Source: Candidatus Atribacteria bacterium
GTDB lineage: Bacteria; Bipolaricaulota; Bipolaricaulia; UBA7950; UBA9294
NCBI GenBank assembly: GCA_004525685.1
Contig: SPBW01000077.1
Span: 1-9,898, forward strand
DNA length: 9,898 nt
Reading direction: 5' to 3'
Part shown: piece by piece, positions 1 through 6,115 of the stretch
How positions within the stretch are numbered: position 1 is the stretch's first letter
Layout: every line of letters begins with the position of its first letter
Translations under genes and position numbers: made by a program
The notes under the pieces: generated by a model
Seen by the model: only the letters and a program-made list of their open reading frames with translations
Database searches by the model: none
What the model was told of the DNA's origin: nothing

Positions 1-119
1 TGTTTGCTGTTTCGTTCTACCAGGCCATGGGCTACAAGAAAACAACGGGCATTCGGCCCTGCCCCACGTTTGACGGGACTGACTTCAAGCAGCAGCCCAT
101 GCGCAAGGATTTCAAGTAG
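1..119 (+). CDS. C-terminal end of a GNAT-like acetyltransferase (partial)
   Basis: The frame beginning at base 3 is open from the window edge and ends with TAG at 117-119, giving 38 residues. The peptide begins FAVSFYQAMGY and later reads FDGTDF. The pattern of an aromatic-rich FYxxMGY followed by a short strand is typical of the last helix and strand of GNAT N-acetyltransferases, where the tyrosine of the MGY segment lies near the thiol of acetyl-CoA. The acetyl-CoA-binding loop (motif A) would lie upstream, outside the window, so substrate and subfamily cannot be judged. No clear terminator follows. The call rests on a short motif and could be wrong, but the frame reads as natural protein. 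Confidence 0.55.
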   Translation, partial: FAVSFYQAMGYKKTTGIRPCPTFDGTDFKQQPMRKDFK

Positions 120-225
120 CTGGTGCAGACCGAGCGAGTATCTGCAAGCCGCTCGTTTCGCAGTGAGATCATGGGGGTGGGGCTTGCGATCCAAGACCCG
201 GTCTTCGTTTTCTGAAAGGAGCTTC

Positions 226-561
226 ATGCTGGATGACTACCTCAAGCTAGGCGAAGCCAAGGTTGAGGTCTGACATGTGAGCGACGAACGTGGTTTCGCC
301 AAACTGGCCTGCGCAGTTCTCGATGCGAAGCTCTCCACACTCTGCAGCTACTTCCACGTTCGCAACGTCTTTCCCAAGGTCAAGGTTGTACTCGTGCCGG
401 ATCGAAAAGAGTTTGACCGACTCGTTCGCGATCTTCTTCGCATGGAGATTGAGATTCCCTTACACCCGGCGTGGATTGCCCAGCCACAGAGAACCGACAT
501 GGTTGTCCTCTCGCCCTCGGCATCAGGATGTGCGGTGACCTTGTGCGTCATCTCCACGTAG
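226..561 (+). pseudogene. Degraded gene, possible metallopeptidase-like N-terminal fragment
   Basis: GAAAGGAG at 214-221 precedes ATG 226, but the frame stops after 15 codons at TGA 271-273. It then continues in the same frame, from a possible GTG at 277 to TAG at 561 (94 residues). The middle part reads as a real protein, including PKVKVVLVPDRKEFDRLVRD (a hydrophobic strand followed by a charged helix) and PQRTDMVVLSPSA. This resembles, from memory, the N-terminal part of peptidase-MA-like (gluzincin) proteins, in which an HExxH helix would follow. Here the frame degenerates into CAVTLCVIST and ends, so no zinc motif is present. I read it as a remnant with a nonsense codon and a 3' truncation or frameshift. 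The alternative is a short intact ORF from GTG 277, which has only a weak GAGG ahead of it. The family assignment is weak. Confidence 0.45.
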
Positions 562-795
562 GGATCGCGGATCGTTGACGCCAGCAGACCCAATCAATGT
601 GCCTTCATTGTCGAAAAAGCATCTGAGTATCTCGATCCAGGCGGATCTCATTGCCTGCCCAGTATCTTGAGAGTGCGTCGACTTGCACTTGATCTTGGCC
701 GTACAGCTTCTGAGAGCGTGCGCTGTGACTGAATGCACACCAGCCACCGCGATGCAAGCTGTCAACCGAAGGAATTGAGAGGATGTCTGATTGGC

Positions 796-819
796 GATGT
801 ATTGATGTAACGATGTAAT
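796..819 (+). repeat. Three tandem 8-bp direct repeats (iterons) in the RHH promoter
   Basis: Three adjacent octamers, GATGTATT (796-803), GATGTAAC (804-811) and GATGTAAT (812-819), share the core GATGTA with no spacing between units. They cover the -35 element and spacer of the predicted promoter of the ribbon-helix-helix gene. RHH repressors such as the plasmid omega protein are known to bind arrays of short direct repeats, so these are plausible autoregulatory operator sites. Binding itself is inferred. Confidence 0.55.
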
Positions 820-830
820 TGGGATACGAT
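802..830 (+). promoter_or_regulatory. Predicted sigma-A/70-type promoter of the RHH-protease operon
   Basis: TTGATG (802-807) and TACGAT (825-830) are separated by 17 bp. Each matches four of six consensus bases. The predicted start falls near 837, which leaves a very short leader with the Shine-Dalgarno TTGGAGG at 838-844 and ATG at 851. The -35 hexamer lies inside the GATGTA repeat array, so a protein bound to the repeats would block the promoter. Confidence 0.45.
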
Positions 831-850
831 GCTTCTCTTGGAGGCGAATC

Positions 851-1252
851 ATGGAATCTGACGCGAACGAGACGGGCGGCAAGAAGAAGGAGAAGATCGT
901 CATTCTGCGATCAGATGGCGAAGCTCACGGCTTGGGTGATGACGTGCTAGCCGCAGCGGGTGAGGCCCTCGAGGGCGCGTTGACAAGCGCCTTATCCAAT
1001 CGAGAGCACGTCGTCATGGTTCGCGTCAATACGGAGATGCTTGAGAAGTTGGACATGCTTGTTGAGAGCAGCATTTGCACAAGCCGCTCCAGTGCCGCCG
1101 CCTTCATCCTTCAAGAGGGCATCCAAGCAAATGCATCCTTCTTCGCCTCTGTTGAAGAAGCGACCAAGAAGATGGTCGCACTGAAATCTGATCTGAAGCG
1201 GAAAGCGCATCCTGCCAGCGGAGATCTACCTCACAAGGAGGATTCAGCGTGA
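851..1252 (+). CDS. Ribbon-helix-helix (Arc/MetJ/CopG-like) DNA-binding protein
   Basis: This 133-residue protein has a charged N-terminus (KKKEK, residues 11-15) and a linker of about 30 residues. An RHH core follows: a beta strand (VVMVRVN, about 54-60), a first helix (TEMLEKLDMLVES, 61-73), and a turn with SRSSAAAF at 79-85 starting the second helix. A long charged helical tail runs to about residue 118. RHH proteins dimerise through the strand, which enters the DNA major groove, so this is most likely a transcriptional regulator or an antitoxin-like protein. ATG 851 is preceded by TTGGAGG. Its last codons overlap the next gene by 4 nt (GTGA), with AAGGAGG at 1235-1241 inside its 3' end, so the two are translationally coupled. 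The GATGTA repeats in its own promoter suggest autoregulation. The target is unknown. Confidence 0.82.
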   Translation: MESDANETGGKKKEKIVILRSDGEAHGLGDDVLAAAGEALEGALTSALSNREHVVMVRVNTEMLEKLDMLVESSICTSRSSAAAFILQEGIQANASFFASVEEATKKMVALKSDLKRKAHPASGDLPHKEDSA

Positions 1253-2400
1253 CATCAGGGCATGACTTGTTCAGGCAGGGAGAATTCGAGAAGGCAGAAG
1301 AGCGGTTCTTGCACGATGTGGACTCTGGGCAGGCTACACAAGCCGCGGGTCTCAAGCTTGCCGAGCTGGCGCTGTTGCGAAATGATCACTCTGGCGTTAA
1401 CCGATGGCTCAAGGCTGCGGGAACCGATGGTGAGGCAACAAAGACTCGAAACACACTCCTTGCAGAGAGTTACTCTCGCCGGGACATGTTCGCACAAGCG
1501 GCTCCTCTTGAGAGAGCTTTGGGGCAGTGTGCGCGTGCAGACCGCGCGCAAGCACTTGCCAACTGCCCAGCAAATGAGATTAGAGGCTCTTCCTCTGTTC
1601 GTGTGCCATTTACTCAGATTGATCCTCTGCCAGTCATTGAAGCGACTGTCAATGGGGAACCCGCGCTCTTCTTCCTAGATACCGGCGGGTGGGAACTCCT
1701 CTTGGACTCGAAATTCGCTGCGCGAGTGGGGATCCCCTCTTTCGGCGCGGTGCAAGGGAGTTTTGCCGGCGGGCGCAAGGCCGATATTGAGGTTGGAATT
1801 GCCGATTCCGTAGGCCTTGGAGACATGCATGTTGCGAACGTGCCTGTCCACGTCAAGCCAATGGATGCCGTGACACAACACGTCTTTGGCCGTGCCTTGG
1901 ATGGCGTCCTTGGAACCGTGTTTCTCTATCACTTCATGCCAACAATCGACTATGCGGGCCAACAACTTGTCCTTGAGCCTCTCGACGCGCCGCCTCCTTC
2001 TGACAAGGCAAACATCCCGTTCTGGTTGGCGGGAAGGCACTTCGTCCTTGCCAAGGGGAGTGTGAATGGGGTCGGAACAGGGTTGTTCCACATCGACACG
2101 GGGCTTGCTGGGGGTGGTTTCATGTGTCCTCAATCAACGATAGAGCGTGCGGGGATTGAGTTGGATGAAACCAAAGCTTTCGAGGGAATGGGGGGCGGAG
2201 GCCCTGTGCGAGCGATTCCCTTTGACATCGAACGGCTCTCGCTTGGCTCCGTAGACCGCGGGCTGATCCAAGGCATTTACAGCGAAGGATTCCCTGAAGA
2301 AGCGTATGGCGTGGCGTTGACAGGAATCATCTCACATCAATTCTTTAGAGAAGGTTCTGTGACCTTCGACTTCCAAGACATGTCGCTCTATGTCGACTAG
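1249..2400 (+). CDS. TPR-like protein with two fused retropepsin-type aspartic protease domains
   Basis: The protein has 383 residues and starts at GTG 1249, 7 bp after AAGGAGG and overlapping the RHH gene. Residues 1-105 are helical and TPR-like (FRQGEFEKAEERF near 8-20, then further helix pairs). Two similar protease units follow. The first has FFLDTGG with D144-T-G, then DGVLGTVFLYHFMPTIDY at 218-235. The second has FHIDTG with D283-T-G, then LTGIISHQFFREGSVTFDF at 358-375. DTG followed by a hydrophobic-G-I/V-[IL]-G unit is the signature of retropepsin-like bacterial proteases (the Asp_protease_2 type). Carrying both halves in one chain could form a single active site with both aspartates, as in pepsin. 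No signal peptide or membrane helix is visible, so a cytoplasmic location is likely. The coupling suggests it acts with the RHH protein, possibly cleaving it; that is inference. Confidence 0.88.
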   Translation: MTSGHDLFRQGEFEKAEERFLHDVDSGQATQAAGLKLAELALLRNDHSGVNRWLKAAGTDGEATKTRNTLLAESYSRRDMFAQAAPLERALGQCARADRAQALANCPANEIRGSSSVRVPFTQIDPLPVIEATVNGEPALFFLDTGGWELLLDSKFAARVGIPSFGAVQGSFAGGRKADIEVGIADSVGLGDMHVANVPVHVKPMDAVTQHVFGRALDGVLGTVFLYHFMPTIDYAGQQLVLEPLDAPPPSDKANIPFWLAGRHFVLAKGSVNGVGTGLFHIDTGLAGGGFMCPQSTIERAGIELDETKAFEGMGGGGPVRAIPFDIERLSLGSVDRGLIQGIYSEGFPEEAYGVALTGIISHQFFREGSVTFDFQDMSLYVD

Positions 2401-2406
2401 GGGTGC

Positions 2407-2434
2407 TTGACTCCCTTACGCGCAGGCATATGCT
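2407..2434 (+). promoter_or_regulatory. Candidate promoter for the nuclease-like gene
   Basis: TTGACT (2407-2412) matches five of six -35 bases. TATGCT (2429-2434) matches four of six -10 bases, with a 16-bp spacer. It lies just after the protease stop codon and would give a leader of about 90 nt before ATG 2534. This would give the downstream gene its own start point, though readthrough from the protease operon remains possible because no clear terminator separates them. Confidence 0.38.
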
Positions 2435-2533
2435 TGGTGTGAAAGAGTTCGATCAGGCGACGCGTCTTGTCAGACTTGCGCGACAACACTGTCTGTCGAT
2501 ACTTTATTCAGCAGCACAAAGAGGGGACCCACC

Positions 2534-3232
2534 ATGCGCATGAGGGGGACGACTGTCGACTATGAGGCGCTGCTGGCCTCTCGGCCTTCGTTTATCTACG
2601 ACGAGGTGGTCCGCTACTTGTACGGGGAATTGCCCCCACTCTGGCAGAAGGCGTATCGCAAGATGACGCAATCGCCCACGAGCATTCACCACTTCACGCA
2701 CTATGGATTTGATTTCTTCTTTGATCGCGCGTCAGAGCTTCACTCGCGCGGTGTCGTCCCCGGAGAACGCCTTGTTGAAGATCGCATCATCGTTGCGTAT
2801 GGACAATCGACGTCTGACGTGAGACGAACCGGGAACGGCTCCAAGCATCACCTTCTCGGAGCAGCCGCCGAGCGATTCGGGGACAACGCGCAGCGTCCCT
2901 ACATGCCAGGATGCGTTCTGGGCGGGACGTTCGACGTGAGCCTCTATCCCCAGTATCGGGATCTGGAAAACGAACACTCAGCTGACAGCAGAACCTATCG
3001 TGCGATGAAGAAGTACTGCAGTGATCGGCCGGACACGTTCTGCTTCACACGACTCATCTATACCTCTCGTTCTTGGCGTCCGACGGTGTTTGAGCATGGC
3101 TTGTTGCGAGCCGATGGCTCATTCTGGGTGCAGGCCTTCAAGAACGCGCCGCAAGAGTCGCGCGTGCCGACGCTGTTGCGAAATGTCCGAGTGGGACGCA
3201 AAGCCTCTACCGAACTGCCATTTGCTGATTAG
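2534..3232 (+). CDS. DNA/RNA non-specific endonuclease-like protein, active site apparently altered
   Basis: The 232-residue protein starts at ATG 2534, behind GAGGGG at 2521-2526. The N-terminal third (SFIYDEVVRYLYGELPPLWQ, 19-38) is unfamiliar. Residues 84-204 follow the order I recall for a branch of the non-specific endonuclease (Endonuclease_NS) fold: AYGQST and VRRTG at 88-99, KHHLLG at 104-109, LGGTFDVSLYPQ at 129-140, then YRAMKKYC, FCFTRLIY and a final FWVQAFKN at 197-204. In active members the pattern is RGH, then N-L-x-P-Q, then LNR. Here the matching places read R121-P-Y, S136-L-Y-P-Q and L-E-N, so the catalytic His and the metal-binding Asn seem to be replaced. It may be a non-catalytic member or a divergent one. 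No signal peptide is visible. Its stop codon overlaps that of the convergent hydrolase. Gene certain, family moderately supported. Confidence 0.68.
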   Translation: MRMRGTTVDYEALLASRPSFIYDEVVRYLYGELPPLWQKAYRKMTQSPTSIHHFTHYGFDFFFDRASELHSRGVVPGERLVEDRIIVAYGQSTSDVRRTGNGSKHHLLGAAAERFGDNAQRPYMPGCVLGGTFDVSLYPQYRDLENEHSADSRTYRAMKKYCSDRPDTFCFTRLIYTSRSWRPTVFEHGLLRADGSFWVQAFKNAPQESRVPTLLRNVRVGRKASTELPFAD

Positions 3233-4110
3233 TCTTTCGCCAAGCGTTCATAGAACGCAAGCACGGCCTCGGACACAGGTCCCGGCGCTAGCATCCATCC
3301 AAATGGGTGAATGTGGTCGGGCACCTGAGCCATCTCGCACTGCAAGGTCAGTTTGGACAGCCGCGTCATGATTCCAAGCATCGCTTCATCATCCATATCA
3401 TCTTGCTCAGGAAGCATGAGGACGGGGCATCTGACGCGTGCATAGTACTCCTCGAATCGCAAGTCGAAATAGATATCCATGTAGGCATCACTGGCATGCT
3501 TGCGCCAGGCATTGATGACGTCCCCTTGCTCGTTCTTCGCAACGGCATAGGAAAGCATGGCTTTGACTGCTGGATTCCAGAAGCCACAGTCTTTGTAGAA
3601 TGTGCTCGATTTCTCAAGGAGTGTCTGCGGGGAGTCATAGACTGGCTCGGATGCAGCCTTGCGCTTCTCAAGCATGAGTTTGACTTCCTCATCCTCTGCC
3701 AAGCTGTCAGCTGTTCGTGTGCCATAGGAGCCGTACTCCGAGCACAACGCGCCGTCGGCGACGAACGACATGACGCGATTGGGATAGCGGGCAGCTAGAC
3801 TAAGCCCCACCTCTGCGCCGATAGAGCTGCCGATGACGTGAGCCTGATCGATCTCCAGACCATCCAGGACGCCGATGAGGTCGTCTGCCATGTCATCAAT
3901 GTGGTAGCCGGCTGCGGGCGCATCAGACTTGCCGTGACCACGCAAATCGACGGCGATGCAGCGATAGTTGGCTGTGAAGAATGGCAGAACAGGATCCCAC
4001 ATTCTCAGGTTTGAGCCGCCAAAGTGGAGAAAGAGAACCGCGTCGCCTGAACCGTCGTGATCTTCAATCTGAATGCCAACGCCATTGGTATGTACTTTCT
4101 GTTGATTCAT
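3229..4110 (-). CDS. Alpha/beta hydrolase
   Basis: This 293-residue hydrolase reads from ATG 4110, which has AGAGGAAA just upstream; a TTG 30 bp further out is in frame but has no comparable site. The fold markers run in order: an oxyanion-hole segment FLHFGGSN near 27-34, DLRGHGKSD near 55-63, the nucleophile elbow GSSIG with Ser96, an acid residue in PEQDD (Asp237 or 238), and a His in DHIHPFG (266 or 268). A cap region lies between about 125 and 225. This is a complete catalytic triad of the esterase/lipase/haloperoxidase-type superfamily; the substrate cannot be deduced. It is divergent from the carbonic-anhydrase-like gene across a 180-bp spacer, and its stop overlaps the nuclease-like stop by 2 nt. 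No signal peptide, so cytoplasmic. Confidence 0.93.
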   Translation of the reverse strand: MNQQKVHTNGVGIQIEDHDGSGDAVLFLHFGGSNLRMWDPVLPFFTANYRCIAVDLRGHGKSDAPAAGYHIDDMADDLIGVLDGLEIDQAHVIGSSIGAEVGLSLAARYPNRVMSFVADGALCSEYGSYGTRTADSLAEDEEVKLMLEKRKAASEPVYDSPQTLLEKSSTFYKDCGFWNPAVKAMLSYAVAKNEQGDVINAWRKHASDAYMDIYFDLRFEEYYARVRCPVLMLPEQDDMDDEAMLGIMTRLSKLTLQCEMAQVPDHIHPFGWMLAPGPVSEAVLAFYERLAKD

Positions 4111-4233
4111 GAATTTCCTCTTGTCAGACCAAGTTGCCAATGCGGAAATAGAAACAGAGATTGGATTCGCAATACTGAAGGCTGGCGTCGAGACGTTTGA
4201 AGTATAGCTAGTCCGCGAAGGCGTGCAAGGGTG

Positions 4234-4250
4234 GAGTCCGGCAAGGACTC
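4234..4250 (+). promoter_or_regulatory. Leader hairpin upstream of the carbonic-anhydrase-like gene
   Basis: GAGTCC (4234-4239) and GGACTC (4245-4250) form a perfect 6-bp stem with a 5-base loop, 40 bp before ATG 4291. The Shine-Dalgarno region at 4281-4287 reads GGAGTCT, almost a copy of the 5' arm. The 3' arm could therefore pair either within the hairpin or with the ribosome-binding site (five Watson-Crick pairs plus one G-U). It could also be a DNA operator. Function is inferred. Confidence 0.4.
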
Positions 4251-4290
4251 GATAGAATCAGGCGAGCGAACACGCAGGAAGGAGTCTCAA

Positions 4291-4677
4291 ATGAAGTACT
4301 GCACAGTCGTGAACTGTATGGATGGGCGCGTTCAACGTTCCGTGCTCGACTACATGATGGATCGTTTCGATGTTCCCTACGTGGATACGATCACGGCACC
4401 AGGTCCCAACGGGATTCTTCATCGCCAGATGGATGGTGCGGCCGTTCGAGCGATCTTGAGTTGTGTCGATGTCTCGGTCAACAAGCACCACACCGTTGGT
4501 ATTGCCGTGGTTGGGCATTACGACTGTGCGGGCAACCCCGGAGACGGAGAGCACCAGAACATGGATACGCGCGGTGCCGTTCGTTTCCTGCGAAGCCAGT
4601 ATCCCAACACGCCGATTGTCGGGCTGTATGTGAATGAACGATGGCGGGTTGAGGAGCTCGAGGTCGCCGACAGCTAG
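4291..4677 (+). CDS. Small beta-carbonic-anhydrase-like zinc protein
   Basis: At 128 residues this is shorter than classical beta-carbonic anhydrases (about 200). ATG 4291 has AGGAAGGAG at 4277-4284 upstream; the in-frame GTG at 4231 lies in the hairpin and lacks a ribosome-binding site. The zinc signature is complete: NCMDGR gives Cys9, with the Asp11-Arg13 dyad, and GHYDCAGN gives His76 and Cys79. The remaining core (YVDTITAPGPNG near 30-41, TVGIAVVGHYD near 68-78) fits a Rossmann-like beta-CA fold lacking the N-terminal arm and C-terminal helices. It may hydrate CO2 or act on a related small molecule; a minimal member could also have lost activity. It stands alone in a single-gene unit whose TAG overlaps the stop of the convergent GNAT gene. 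The leader hairpin suggests post-transcriptional control. Confidence 0.88.
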   Translation: MKYCTVVNCMDGRVQRSVLDYMMDRFDVPYVDTITAPGPNGILHRQMDGAAVRAILSCVDVSVNKHHTVGIAVVGHYDCAGNPGDGEHQNMDTRGAVRFLRSQYPNTPIVGLYVNERWRVEELEVADS

Positions 4678-5778
4678 CTTCCTGTTGCGGCAGGCTCTAG
4701 ACGTGCGAAGAGGGCAATCCATTCAGTGCTCTCGAGCACTGTGCCGCGAAGAAACAACTCCGGCAACAACTCCTGGAGTTGGTCGAGAGTCTTGAGCCAA
4801 CCCCGATCGATGGCTCGATTCAGTTGCTCTCGACACGCCTTGCCTTCGCTCGCAAGTGCCCATGCCATGGCAGCCACGACATGCGGGTAGCCGCTGCCTG
4901 ATGGCGGGCGCACAGAAAACTGTTTCTCGTAGTCCAAGGCGAACGCACGGAATTCATCTGCAGTCATGTCCTCGGGATTCTCAGCTGGCCAATGAGTGAT
5001 GTAGACGTCGTACTCGCAGGTTTCAGAGAATCCGGCTTTCTTGGATACGGCGATCGAGCCCGCATTGTTGGCCCAACTCATCCAGCCGACACGATTCAAT
5101 CCGCGCTCGAACGCTTCATTGGCAGTTCTTGAGGCCACATGGGCGCCCAAACCCTTCAGCCGATGGCTGGGGTGCGTCTCTATCACGATCTCGCATCGAT
5201 CTTTGCAGACACAATCGGTGTACGACCTACTCACGATCAGTGATTCATGAACGGCGGCGAACCCGAAGCCATCCGTCTCGAAGGCCGCTAGGGACTGCCA
5301 CATGCCGAGAATGCTCTCTCTCAAGTCGGCGACACCATCCAGCTCGCCCTCAAGTAGGTGGCGATCCATCGGCAGAACGCGGTATCCATCGGGCAAGGGG
5401 CAAACGATCGGGTCTGGGGTCAATCGCTGCGCATAGCGGCTCTTGGCACAGATGAAATACAGGTCTCCGAAGAGAATTCGGCGCTGGCGCTGCGTGATGG
5501 ATGGCCCAAAGGCGAACACGGTATAGGAGTCTTGCGGCAGCAATTCATGGAGTACTTTCATCAACGTGTCGGTCGGAGTTCCGACCATGTACCAGCCGAC
5601 GCCAATCCGCAGTGCTGCCGCCTGCGGCTGCGTATCACCGTCTACGACAAGCTCGCAACGGACCTGATAGGGAGAGGGCGGCGTCGATCTGAAACGGCTG
5701 AGGATGCAATGATCGGAAGAGTGGGATTAGAACACCCGAATCCCACGATTGAAGGTTCTGTAACGACGAAGAGGGCAC
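4674..5778 (-). CDS. GNAT acetyltransferase with C-terminal helical extension; N-terminal frameshift suspected
   Basis: From ATG 5588 there are 304 residues. The GNAT core carries motif A, HRLKGLG (142-148), followed by WANNAGSIAVSKKAGF (172-187), which best fits the GNAT_acetyltran type (Pfam PF12746). Residues about 205-300 are an extra helical, TPR-like tail (MAWALASEGKACREQLNRAI at 241-260). ATG 5588 has no ribosome-binding site, and the frame upstream still reads as family sequence (CELVVDGD and LRIGVGWY) up to a TAA at 5727-5729. The expected earlier segment, VLIPLFRSLHPQPFQIDAAL, lies in another frame that opens at GTG 5778 behind GGAG. One surplus base in the C/T-rich tract at 5664-5682 would join the two, giving about 367 residues. 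Whether this is a mutation or a sequencing error is unknown. Substrate unknown; its promoter is at 6124-6152. Confidence 0.82.
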
Positions 5779-6026
5779 ATTGCGTTGCTCCGTTCGCCCT
5801 GATGTCTCACCATGGCGTGGCAGATCAGAGCCGGGCTTGGGAAGAAGATACCACGGACAACAAACTTGACGTCTCTCAATCGACGCCCATCCAAAATCCT
5901 CCTGCGGATCACACACCACCATGTCTCTCCGTAAGAGGTGCCGGCGAATGTCGCTCTCTCAAGAATCGGACAACTGATTCGAGCGCGAATGCTACGCACT
6001 CGTTAACGAACACAGTGTGTCCGCTG

Positions 6027-6077
6027 CTAGCTTGCCGTTCCTGTTGGGGACACCGCCGGCACCTTCGTCATGTGCAT
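6027..6077 (-). CDS. Mini-ORF (16 codons) with near-perfect Shine-Dalgarno, possible leader peptide
   Basis: AAGGGGGTGAT (6091 down to 6081) differs by one base from the full 16S anti-Shine-Dalgarno complement and precedes ATG 6077. The frame encodes MHMTKVPAVSPTGTAS and stops at TAG 6027-6029. It is the first ORF downstream of the strong promoter at 6124-6152, in the leader of the GNAT gene. The peptide is short and unrecognised. It could be a stalling leader peptide that controls the acetyltransferase, the start of a broken gene, or chance. Confidence 0.35.
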   Translation of the reverse strand: MHMTKVPAVSPTGTAS

Positions 6078-6102
6078 GCGATCACCCCCTTTGTTTTGGA
6101 CT

Positions 6103-6115
6103 CACCCATTGGGTG
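6103..6115. promoter_or_regulatory. 13-bp palindrome at the predicted transcription start
   Basis: CACCCA (6103-6108), a central T, and TGGGTG (6110-6115) form a perfect palindrome. On the minus strand it lies a few bases after the predicted start site near 6117. This is the classic place for a repressor operator; a short RNA stem is the alternative. Confidence 0.4.

Larger units (their letters stand above)
562..850. other. Intergenic stretch with no convincing gene
   Basis: No frame on either strand reads as a natural protein here. The right end holds the promoter, the 8-bp repeats and the Shine-Dalgarno sequence of the RHH gene. The remainder may be eroded sequence from the remnant at 226-561. 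The open frame on the minus strand across 523-903 has no ribosome-binding site and low-complexity, unconvincing composition. Confidence 0.5.

Noticed and set aside
125..145. GCAGA/TCTGC inverted repeat after the first gene as a terminator
   Set aside because: Only 5 bp of stem with an 11-base loop and no U-tract; likely chance.
271..273. Recoding of TGA as an amino acid
   Set aside because: TGA is used as a normal stop elsewhere (the RHH gene ends with it), Trp is encoded by TGG throughout, and no selenocysteine-type hairpin is evident.
523..903. Minus-strand open frame of 126 codons
   Set aside because: It overlaps the RHH start and promoter, has no ribosome-binding site, and has unconvincing composition.
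3307..3798. Plus-strand open frame of 163 codons
   Set aside because: It is the shadow of the alpha/beta hydrolase, whose catalytic triad is on the minus strand.
4203..4208. TATAGC as a -10 element for the carbonic-anhydrase-like gene
   Set aside because: No acceptable -35 hexamer lies 16-18 bp upstream.
4231..4233. GTG as the start of the carbonic-anhydrase-like gene
   Set aside because: It has no Shine-Dalgarno site, lies at the leader hairpin and adds a charged non-homologous segment; ATG 4291 has a strong site.
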